Shown here: positions 20,401 through 32,400 of the stretch, one piece after another
Numbering within the stretch: position 1 is the stretch's first letter
How the letters are laid out: the number at the start of each line of letters is the position of its first letter
NCBI GenBank assembly: GCA_965262485.1
Contig: OZ253540.1
Span: forward strand, 3,534,001 to 3,598,000
Direction: 5' to 3'
Length of the DNA: 64,000 bases
Source: Bin87 sp965262485
GTDB lineage: Bacteria > Chloroflexota > Dehalococcoidia > Lucifugimonadales > UBA3495
The notes under the pieces: model-generated
Database searches by the model: none
The model's input: only the letters and a program-made list of their open reading frames with translations
Told to the model about the DNA's origin: nothing
Translations under genes and position numbers: made by a program

Positions 20401-23400
20401 ACAGTCAGCCTACGGGGACTGTGACCGTGACACCAGCGGAGGGCGGAGATCACCCGGACGCAATCGCAATAACGCCACCGGTGCTGACCTTCACCACGGG
20501 GAACTGGAACAACGCCCAAACCGTGACTGTAACCGGCCAGCGCGACCATGTGGACAACGAGGCTGACCGGACCGCCGCCATCAGCCACTCCGCCGGCGGA
20601 GACTACACGGGAATCACCATCACGGGCGTGGAAGTGACCATAACGGACAGCGACACGGCCCATGTAACGCTGGAACAGATACATTCGTTGATCACCGAGG
20701 GACAGCAGAGCGGCGACAACCCTGTGTCGTACACCGTCGTACTGGACTCCAAGCCCAGAACCGGTCACGTCGTGAAGATAAACATCACTGTCGCCGGACC
20801 TGCCGACACAGATCCAAGCAGCCTGACCTTCACCCGGGAGAACTGGAACGTACCCCAGTCCATCAGGGTAACGGCTCACGACGACGGAGTAGTATCGGTA
20901 CTCCAGACCGCGGTGGTATCCCACCAGATAGTGGACGCCGAGTCCAGCCCGGAATACGGCACTGTAGCAGTGGATGACGTGAGATTCGACATAGTGGAAG
21001 ACGACCACGCACCCGTGTTCGGCGACGGTGAATCCGCAGAACGCGAAGTCCCCGAGAACAGCGTACCCGGTGTGAACGTAGGCGCAGCAGTAGAAGCTAC
21101 GGACGGAGACAGCGATACCCTGACGTACACGCTGACTGGCACGGACAGCGGTTTTTTCAGAATAGACGAGGGTACCGGCCAGATCACCACGCAGGAAACA
21201 AGCTACGACTTCGAGACCAAACCGCAGTATGCCATTACTGTCACGGCCAGCGACATACACGGCAACACCGACACCATCCCGGTGACCATCAATCTGACGG
21301 ACGTGAACGACGCGCCGACGTTCAGCGACGGTGAATCCACCATACGCGAAGTCCCCGAGAACAGCGGGGCCAACGTAGAAGTGGGAGCGCCTCTGTCTGC
21401 GACGGACCAGGACCGCCCAGTCAACTCACTGGTCTATTCCCTAACCGGCACAGACGCCGAATCGTTCGACATTGACGGAGGCACCGGTCAACTGACCACC
21501 AAGTCCGGCGTGAGCTACGACCTGGAAACCAAGGCCAGCTACTCGGTGACGGTGACGGCCACCGACCCGGACAGCGCCGCCGACACCATCGCGGTGACGG
21601 TGAACCTCACCGACGTAAACGACGCTCCGGTGTTCACGGAGGGGGACTCCACAACCCGCAGCCTGGCGGAGAACAGCGGTGCCAGCGTCAACGTGGGAGC
21701 GGCGGTAGCGGCCACGGACCAGGACAACGACACGCTGACCTACACGCTGGGCGGCGCGGACGCGGTCTCCTTCGAGATCGACGGGGGAACGGGCCAGCTG
21801 ACCACCAAACAGGGCGTGAGCTACGACCTGGAGACCAAGGCATCCTACACGGTGACGGTGGGGGTGAGCGACGGAACCGCCAGCGACTCCATCACGGTAA
21901 CGGTGAACCTGACCGACGTAAACGACGCGCCGGTGTTCAGCGATGGCGACTCCACAACCCGCAGCCTTCCTGAGAACAGCGGTGCCAACGTCAACGTGGG
22001 CTTGCCCCTATCGGCCACGGACCAGGACAACGACACGCTGACCTATACGCTGTCAGGCACGGACGCCGGGTCATTCGAGATAGTGGCGAGCAGCGGGCAG
22101 TTGACCACCAAGTCCGGCGTGAGCTATGACCTGGAAACCAAGGCGTCCTACACGGTCACCGTAACGGCGACCGACCCCGACAACGCCGCCGACACCATTA
22201 CCGTCACCATAAACCTCACCGACGCCAACGACGCGCCGGTGTTCACGGAGGGGGAGAGCGCTACGCGCAGCCTGCCGGAGAACAGCGGGGCAAGCGTCAA
22301 CGTAGGCGCGGCGGTGTCGGCCACGGACCAGGACGGGGACACGCTGACCTACACGCTGGGCGGCACGGACGCCGCCGCCTTCGAGATAGTGGTGAGCAGC
22401 GGGCAGCTGACCACCAAACAGGGCGTGAGCTACGACCTGGAGGCCAAGGCGTCCTACTCGGTGACGGTGGGGGTGAGTGACGGAACCGCCGTTGATACCA
22501 TCGCCGTGACGATCAACCTGACCGACGCCAACGACGCACCGACCTTTACCGAGGGCGAGAGCGCCACGCGCAGCCTTGCCGAGAACACGCCGGCGGGGGA
22601 AAACGTGGGCGCAGCGGTGTCGGCCACGGACCAAGACGGCCACACGCTGACCTACACGCTATCGGGCGACGCCGCCGGCTCCTTCGAGATAGACGATGGC
22701 AGCGGGCAGTTGACCACCAAGTCTGGCGTGACCTACAACTACGAGGCCAAGGCCAGCTACACGGTCACCGTAACGGTGGCCGACCCCGACAGTGCCGCCG
22801 ATACCATCGCGGTGACGGTGAACCTGACCGACGTAAACGACGCGCCGACCTTCACAGACGGCGACTCCACAACCCGCAGCCTTCCTGAGAACAGCGGGGC
22901 CAACGTGGACGTGGGCGCGGCGGTGTCAGCAACGGACCAAGACGGCGACACCCTGACCTACACGCTGTCGGGCACTGACGCCAGTTCCTTTGAGATAGTA
23001 GCGAGCAGCGGCCAACTGACCACCAAGCAGGGCGTGTCCTACGACCTGGAGGCCAAGGCCAGCTACTCGGTGACGGTGACGGCCGCCGACCCCGACACCG
23101 CCGCCGACACCATCGCGGTGACCATCAACCTGACCGACGTGAACGACGCGCCCACGTTCACCGAGGGCGACTCCACAACCCGCAGCGTCCCGGAGAACAG
23201 CGGGGCCAGCGTCAACGTGGGCGCGGCGGTGTCGGCGACGGACCAGGACGGCGACACGCTGACCTACACGCTGTCGGGCGATGACGCCGGTTCCTTCGAG
23301 ATAGTGGCGAGCAGCGGCCAGCTGACCACCAAGTCCGGCGTGAGCTACGACCTGGAAACCAAGGCCAGCTACTCGGTGACGGTGACGGCCGCCGACCCCG

Positions 23401-26400
23401 ACAACGCCGCCGACTCCATCGCCGTCACCATCAACCTGACCGACGTAAACGACGCGCCGGTGTTCACGGAGGGGGAGAGCGCCACCCGCAGCCTGGCGGA
23501 GAACACGGCGGCGGGCCAGAACGTGGGCGCTCCGGTATCGGCAATGGACCAGGACAGGAACCCGGCAGACACGCTGACCTACACGCTGACGGGTACGGAC
23601 GCCGGCTCCTTCGAGATCGACGGGGGAACGGGACAGCTGACCACCAAGTCCGGGGTGAGCTACGACCTGGAGGCCAAGTCCAGCTACTCGGTGACGGTGA
23701 CGGCAACCGACCCGGACAACGCCGCCGACACCATCGCGGTGACCATCAACCTCACCGACGTAAACGACGCGCCCACGTTCACGGAGGGTGACACCGCCAT
23801 CCGCAGCCTGGCGGAGAACAGCGGGGCCAACGTGGACGTGGGCCTACCCTTGGCGGCCACGGACCAGGACGGGAACACGCTGACCTACACGCTGTCGGGT
23901 ACCGACGCCGGCTCCTTCGAGATAGTGGCGAGCAGCGGGCAGCTGACCACCAAGTCCGGGGTGAGCTACGACCTGGAAACCAAGGCGTCCTACACGGTGA
24001 CGGTGACGGCCACCGACCCCGACAACGCTGCCGACACCATCGCGGTGACCATCAACCTGACCGACGTAAACGACGCGCCCGTGTTCACGGAGGGTGCTTC
24101 CGCAACCCGCAGCGTCCCGGAGAACAGCGGGGCCAACGTCAACGTAGGCGCGGCGGTGGCGGCGACGGACCAGGACAGGCCAGCGGACACGCTGACCTAT
24201 ACGCTGACGGGCACGGACGCCGGCTCCTTCGAGATAGTGGCGAGCAGCGGCCAGCTCCGAACCAAGTCCGGCGTGAACTACGACCTGGAGGCCAAGGCCA
24301 GCTACACGGTGACCGTAACGGCGACCGACCCCGACAGCGCCGCCGACACCATCGCGGTGACGGTGAACCTGACCGACGTAAACGACGCGCCGACCTTCAC
24401 GGAAGGGGAGAGCGCAACCCGCAGCGTCCCGGAGAACAGCGGTGCCAGCGTCAACGTGGGCGCGGCGGTGTCGGCCACGGACCAGGACGGGAACACCCTG
24501 GCCTACACGCTGGGCGGCGACGACGCCGGCTCCTTTGAGATCGTGGAGAGCAGCGGGCAACTGACCACCAAACAGGGCGTGAACTACGACCTGGAGGCCA
24601 AGGCGTCCTACTCGGTGACCGTAACGGCGACCGACCCGGACAACGCCGCCGACTCCATCGCGGTGACGGTGAACCTCACCGACGTAAACGACGCTCCGAC
24701 GTTCACGGAGGGCGACTCCGCCACCCGCAGCGTCCCGGAGAACAGCGTGGCCAACGTCAATGTGGGCGCGGCGGTGTCGGCCACGGACCAGGACAGGAAC
24801 CCGGCAGACACCCTGGCCTACACGCTGGGCGGCGATGACGCCGGCTCCTTCGACATCGACGGGGGAACGGGACAGCTCACCACCAAACAGGGCGTGAGCT
24901 ACGACCTGGAGGCCAAGGCGTCCTACACGGTCACCGTAACGGCGACCGACCCCGACAACGCCGCCGACTCCATCCCGGTGACCATCAACCTGACCGACGC
25001 CAACGACGCGCCGACGTTCACGGAGGGAGAGAGCGCGACGCGTAGTCTCGCCGAAAACACGGCGGCGGGCCAAAATGTGGGCGACCCGGTGTCGGCGACG
25101 GACCAGGACGGGGACACGCTGACCTACACGCTGTCGAGTACGGACGCCGATTCGTTCGACATCGCCGCCACCACCGGCCAACTGCAAACCAAGTCCGGGG
25201 TGAGCTACGACTACGAGGACAAGCAATCCTACTCGGTGACGGTGGGGGTGAGCGACGGCAGCGGCGGCTCGGACTCCATCGCGGTGACAGTGAACCTGAC
25301 CGACGTGAACGAAGTTCCCACGTTTAACGAGGGTGACCCCACAACCCGTAGCCTGGCCGAGAATACCCCAGCGGGAGAAAACATAGGCGCGCCGGTCACC
25401 GCCACCGACCCAGACGGAGGCACCCTGACCTACGCGCTGTCCGGCACGGACGCCGGCTCATTTGACATCAACGCGGATACCGGCCAACTAACAACCAAGT
25501 CTGGCGTGACCTACGACTACGAGGCCAAGCAATCCTACTCGGTGACGGTAGGGGTGCGCGACCCGCAAAGCAACGCCGACACCATTGCAGTGACGGTAAA
25601 CCTGACCAACGCCAACGACGCGCCGGTGTTCACGGAGGGGGAGAGCGCGACCCGGAGCCTAGCGGAGAACACGGCGGCGGGCCAGAACGTGGGCTTGCCC
25701 CTATCGGCCACGGACCAGGACGGGAACACCCTGACCTACACGCTGTCGGGCACGGACGCCGGCTCATTCGAGATAGTGGCGAGCAGCGGGCAACTGACCA
25801 CCAAGTCCGGCGTGAGCTACGACCTGGAGGCCAAGGCCAGCTACTCGGTGACGGTGGGGGTGAGCGACGGAACCGCTGCCGACACCATTGCGGTGACGGT
25901 GAACCTGACCGACGCCAACGACGCGCCGGTGTTCACGGAGGGGGAGAGCGCGACCCGGAGCCTAGCGGAGAACACGGCGGCGGGCCAGAACGTGGGCCTG
26001 CCCCTGACGGCCACGGACCAGGACGGCAACACGCTGACCTACACGCTGACGGGCACGGACGCCGCCTCCTTCGACATCGCCGGCTCCACCGGCCAACTGC
26101 GGACCAAGTCCGGCGTGACCTACGACTACGAGGCCAAGGCCAGCTACTCGGTCACCGTGGGGGTGAGCGACGGAACCGCTGCCGACTCAATAGCGGTAAC
26201 GGTGAACCTGATTGACGTAAACGACCCGGCACGCGGCCTGACCGTGGTGCCGCAAACGGTCCGCGAAGACGCCGGAGCGGTTCAGGTCACGGTCAGAGCG
26301 AACGGCCTGACGACCCGGACATACACCTGTTGGGCGGACACAGCAGACAGCGGAACGACCGTGTCGGCAGCGGACTTCATGGGTCTCGAAACGGCCTTTG

Positions 26401-29400
26401 CGGCGGGGCAGACCCTCGAATACAGTACCACGACGACGCGCACGGTGAACGTGACCGTGGTCAACGACGCGGTGGACGAGAACACCGAGGCGCTGGTCAT
26501 CCGCTGCAAGCTGGCGACCGACGTCGGCGGCACGGCGGCGGGCACGCTGACCATCCAGGACGACGACACCCGGGGCTTCGACATATCCACGTCCGCGCTA
26601 CGGGTGACCGAGGGCCAGAGCGGTGTCTATACCGTGGTCCTGGCCAGCCAGCCGACGGCCGACAGCGTGATCGTAACGCCCTCCAGCAGCAACCCCGGCG
26701 CCGCCACGGTGTCTCCGGCCAGCCTGACCTTCACGACGGCTAACTGGAATCATCTGCAGACGATGACGGTCAGCTCGCCCGAGGACGACGACGCCCTTCA
26801 CGCCGAGGCGACCATCACCCACAGCGTCAGCGCCGTCGACACCGACTACGCCGGCCTGAGCGTCCCGCCGGTCGCCGTGACCGTGAGCGACAACGACGTA
26901 AGCGGGTACCTGTCGCCTGACGACCGGGCGCTTTCCTACAACGAACCGTTCTGGCTCTCCCTGCCGGAGTATCACACCCTAACCAGAACGACCACCAAAG
27001 CGGAGATGCGCGACATCATGGAAGAGATGTGGGAGAAACTGCCGCTGCCGTCCGATCTCCAAACCACCTACTCCGGCATAGACGCCCACAACAGCGTGCT
27101 CTGCTGGCAGGAGGTTCGCCAACCGAGCTATACCCATACTTGGCCCTTTTCCGGGATGGATGGCGCCGGGACGCCCATTACCAACCCCAGCGTCTTCGAC
27201 AACGAGGCGTACAGGTATTTCTTCCCCGTCGGGAGATTCCAGCTGCGCGCCCCCGCCGTGCGCCACGACACGACGCTGACCTTCCGGCTGACGGTGCGCC
27301 CCGGCGCCTCCTGGCTGGATGACCGGGAATGCCTGATCGGCGTGACGCTGGTAGAGGTGCAGGTTCCCGTCAAGAGCACCACGGTGGGCTTCGCGGAAAC
27401 GGTGGGGACCATCCCGACGGTGCTGCTGCAGCCGGGCAACGACCTCCACTTCGACGTCAAGCCCTACTTCGGGCCGGACCCGGACGGGCTGAGCCACCAG
27501 GTGGCGTCGGTGTGGCCGGCGGGGGTCGCCACCGCGCGGCTGCGCGGAGCCGGCGGGACGCCCGGGCTGGCGAAGACCGACGTGATCGTGGAGGCGCTGG
27601 CCGACGGCGAGGCCGTGGTGGCGATACAGGCATCGGCGTACGGCGGGGCCACCGCCACCCAGGCGTTCCGGGTAATCGTCGGCGACAACGCCGCCGTTCC
27701 GATAACCTACGCGCCCGACACGGGCCGCGATTTGATGACGGTGGACCTGTACGACCTGTTGCCCGGCGGCGCCTTCGACTACACCTACAAGGAGTGGCGC
27801 GAGGGGGAGTATCGTCCGTACCAGTGGCGTTGGGAGCAGCTCTCCGGCCCCACGGTTAGCCTGTTCGGTTTTGACCACGAGCTCTTCGGGCTGCCGGACT
27901 TCCCCGAGGGAACGTTGTTGAAGTTCCGGGTCACGGCGAGCCAGAGCCCGGTGACCCTGGCCCTTACCGGGCAAAGGGGAAAGACGCCGGAAACCAGGAG
28001 TTTCGATCTGCTGCTGCGGGTGGGCAACCCGGGCAACACCCGGCCGCTGGGGCAACCCGTAGCCAACGCCGGCCCCGACACGTCGGCCAGCACCGGCACG
28101 TTCCTGGCTCTGGACGGCACGAACAGCGTCAGCCCCACCGGCAGCTGGACGGACCTGGACTTCCGGTGGGAGGTCGAGTCGGCGCCGAACCGTGTACTGA
28201 CGGAGCTCCGCAACAGGATCGCAAACAGCTACGAGAAAGGGGCATACAACGGGCCCTACATCGCGTACTTCGACATGCCCCAGCTGTACGCCGGCGAAGC
28301 CCTGGTATTCAAGCTGACCACCACCATCTGGGGCCAGACCAGCACGGACACGGTGCGGATAACCTCCTCGAACCCGCTGCCCGTGGCCAACGCCGGCCCG
28401 GACCGGGAGCAGGATCCCGGCGAGCGGGTAGTGCTGCAGGGTTCCGGCAGCCTCAATCCCCAGGTCCAGGACGTGCCGGTGGAGTATGCCTGGACTCAGC
28501 TGTCCGAGCCGACGGTAGCCCTGAGCGACGAGACGACGGCCAACCCCTGGTTCGTCCTGCCGGAGAACGCGCCGGCGGGCCAGGCCCTGCAATTCGAGCT
28601 GACTGTAACCGACCAGGAAGGCCAGAGCGATTCCGACACGGTGACGGTAACGGTGCGGGAAGTCGTCCGGCCCACGGCCAACGCCGGCCCCGACCTGACC
28701 GGAGCGCCCGGCGAGAGCGTCACCCTGCAAGGCACCAACAGCGAGAATCCCTACGGCAAGTGGTACCAAATGGCCCACGCCTGGACCCAACTGTCCGGGC
28801 CGGCCGTCACCCTGAGCGACGCCACCGTGGGCGACCCCACCTTTACCCTGCCAGACGACGCGGAGAACGGCGTAACGTTGGAGTTCCAACTTACCGTCAC
28901 CGACCAGGAAGGAGATTCCGATTCCGACACGATGACCGTCACCGTCGTCATGCCCGAACCCGTCCTTCCCACGGCCTGCGCCGGCCCGGACCTGACGGGA
29001 GCGGCGGGGGACGAGGTGACCCTGGAGGGCCGGTGCAGCATCAACCCCTATGGCAAGTGGTACCAGATGGCCCATTCCTGGACGCAACTGTCCGGGCCAA
29101 CCGTAGCCCTCAGCGACGCCACCGTGGGCAACCCCAGCTTCACCCTGCCGTCCGACGCCGCCGACGGGACGACGCTGGAGTTCCAACTGACCGTAACCGA
29201 CCAGGAGGGCGAGTCCGATTCCGACACCATGATCGTGACCATCGCCGCGCCGGGAACCATCCGGCCCACGGCCAACGCGGGCCCCGACCTGACGGGCGCG
29301 CCGGGCGAAAGCGTGACCCTGCAAGGCACCGGCAGCACGAACCCCTACGGCGAGTGGTGGCGTATGGAACACGCCTGGACCCAATTGTCCGGGCCAACCG

Positions 29401-32400
29401 TAACCCTCAGCGACGCCACCGTGGGCAACCCCACCTTCACGCTGCCGGAGGACGCGGCGGATGGGACGACGCTGGAGTTCGAGCTGACGGTTACCGATAA
29501 GGAGGGTGTGTCCGATTCCGACACGGTGACGGTCACGGTGGCCGCAGCAGAACCGGAGAACACGCCGCCCACCTTCGACGAGGGCGACAGCGCAACCCGC
29601 AGCCGGCCCGAGAACGCCGCTGCCGGGCAAAACGTGGGCGCGCCGCTCACGGCCACCGACCTCGACGGGGACACCCTGACCTACACACTCTCCGGCGAAG
29701 AGTCCGGTTCTTTCGAGATCGACGCCGCCACGGGGCAGTTGATGACCAAGCAGGGAGTGAGCTACGACTACGAGACCAAGTCCACCTACTCGCTGACGGT
29801 AACAGCGGAGGATCCGGACGGCGCAACCGCCTCCATCAGCGTCACCGTCAATCTCACCGACGCCAACGACCCGCCGGCCTTTGACGCCGGGCCGAGCGCG
29901 GCCTTCAGCCTGCCGGAGAACACCGCCGCCGGGGAGAACGTGGGCCTGCTCCTGACCGCCACCGACCAGGACGGGGACACCCTTACCTACTCGCTGTCCA
30001 GCGACGATGCCGGGGCCTTCGACCTGAACGCCGCCACCAGGCAACTGACCACCGGGGAGGGTGTGGCCTACGACTACGAGGAAAAGGCAACGTACTCGGT
30101 GACGATAACAGCGGAGGACGGCAACGACGGAACCGCCGCCATCGAGGTGACCGTCAACCTGACCGACGTGAATGAACCTCCGGCCTTCGACGATGGAACC
30201 GACACGACGCGGGAAGTGGCGGAGAACAGTGGGGAGGGGCAGCCCGTGGGCGCTCCCCTGACGGCCACCGACCCGGACGAAGACACCCTGACCTACTCCC
30301 TGTCGGGAGACGATGCCGGGTCCTTCGACCTGAACGCCGCCACCGGGCAACTGACCACCGGGGAGGGCGTGAGCTACGAATATGATACCAAGTCCACCTA
30401 CGCAGTGACGGTAACAGCAGAGGACCCGGAGGGCGCCAGCGCCTCCATCAACGTGACTGTCACCCTCGTGGAGAGTCAGGAAGCAGCAGTCAACAATGCC
30501 CCGGTCTTCGACGAAGGAACGGACACGACCCGCAGCTTGGCGGAGAACACCGCCGCTGAGGAGAACGTTGGCCTGCCTCTGACCGCCACCGACCCGGATG
30601 AAGACACCCTGACCTACACGCTGTCCGGCGATGACGCGGAGTCCTTTGACATAGACGGGGGCACGGGCCAACTTACCACCAGGGAAGGCGTGGCTTACGA
30701 CTACGAGACCCAGGCCACCTACGCAGTAACGGTAACAGCCGAGGACGGCAACGACAGAACCGCCTCCATCAGCGTCACCGTCAATCTCACCGACGCCAAC
30801 GACCCACCGGCCTTTGACGCCGGGCCGGGCGCGGCCTTCAGCCTGCCGGAGAACACCGCCGCCGGGCAAAACGTGGGCGCACCGCTCACGGCCACCGACC
30901 AGGACGGGGACACCCTAACCTACACGCTGTCCGGCGACGACGCGGATTCCTTTGACCTGAACGCCGCCACCGGGCAACTGACCACCGGGGAGGGGGTGGC
31001 CTACGACTACGAGGAAAAGGCAACGTACTCGGTGACGATAACAGCGGAGGACGGCAACGACGGAACCGCCGCCATCGAGGTGACCGTCAACCTGACCGAC
31101 GTGAATGAACCTCCGGCCTTCGACGATGGAACCGACACGACGCGGGAAGTGGCGGAGAACAGTGGGGAGGGGCAGCCCGTGGGCGCTCCCCTGACGGCCA
31201 CCGACCCGGACGAAGACACCCTGACCTACTCCCTGTCGGGAGACGATGCCGGGTCCTTCGACCTGAACGCCGCCATCGGGCAGTTGACTACCAAAGCGGG
31301 CGTGAGCTACGAATATGATACCAAGTCCACCTACGCAGTGACGGTAACAGCAGAGGACCCGGAGGGCGCCAGCGCCTCCATCAACGTGACTGTCACCCTC
31401 GTGGAGAGTCAGGAAGCAGCAGTCAACAATGCCCCGGTCTTCGACGAAGGACCGGACACGACCCGCAGCTTGGCGGAGAACACAGCCGCTGAGGAGAACG
31501 TTGGCCTGCCTCTGACCGCCACCGACCCGGATGAAGACACCCTGACCTACACGCTGTCCGGCGATGACGCGGAGTCCTTTGACCTGAACGCCGCCACCGG
31601 GCAGTTGGTAACGAAGGAAGGCGTAACCTACGACTACGAAACGCAGGCGAGCTACTCGATAATAGTAACCGCGGACGACCCCAACGGCGGAACCGCGAGC
31701 ATCCTGGTCACGGTGAACCTGACCGACGTTGACGAAACGCCGCCGGACACCGCGCCCACGGTGTCGGACACGTCGCAGCTCAAAAACCACGCCGCCACCG
31801 TTGGGCAGCCGTTCAGCGTCATCCTGCCGGCGGCGGACGAAGGCAGCGGCAACGGCGAACCGTATGAGTACATCCTGTGGAAGCGGGGCGCCGGCGTCCA
31901 CTTCAGCGAGAACGGCCTCACGTTTGACGCGACGACGCGGGAAGTCTCCGGCACGCCATCGGCGGCGGGAACGTTCCTGCTGGCTTACCAGGTCCACGAC
32001 GGCGACGACAACCGGAGCAAGGCCGACTCCTTCGTAGCCGAGACGAACTTGCAGATCACGGTCGCGCCGCCGCCGGACACCGCGCCCACGGTGTCGGATA
32101 CGTCGCAGTTCAAGAACCACGAAGCCACCGTCGGGCAGCCGTTCAGCGTAGTGCTGCCGGCGGCGGACGCAGGCAGCGGCAACGGCGAACCGTATGAGTA
32201 CATCCTGTGGCACCAGGGCCAGGGCAAGAACTTCATGGACCAGGCCATCAACGGCTTGCGCTTTGACCCGGAGACGCGGACGCTGGCGGGAACGCCGGAG
32301 GAGGCCGGCGTATGGCAGTTGAGTTACGTTATCCACGACGCCGACGACAACCGCAGCGTCGAAGACCGCTTCCGTGAGCGGGACAACCTGCGGGTAACGG

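Noticed and set aside
23844..25226. 460-aa minus-strand frame
   Set aside because: Antisense of cadherin block 2, same artefact type.
26979..30869. 1296-aa open frame on the minus strand
   Set aside because: Antisense shadow of the unique, PKD and cadherin regions of the giant gene; low-complexity Gly/Arg/Val composition and no ribosome site.
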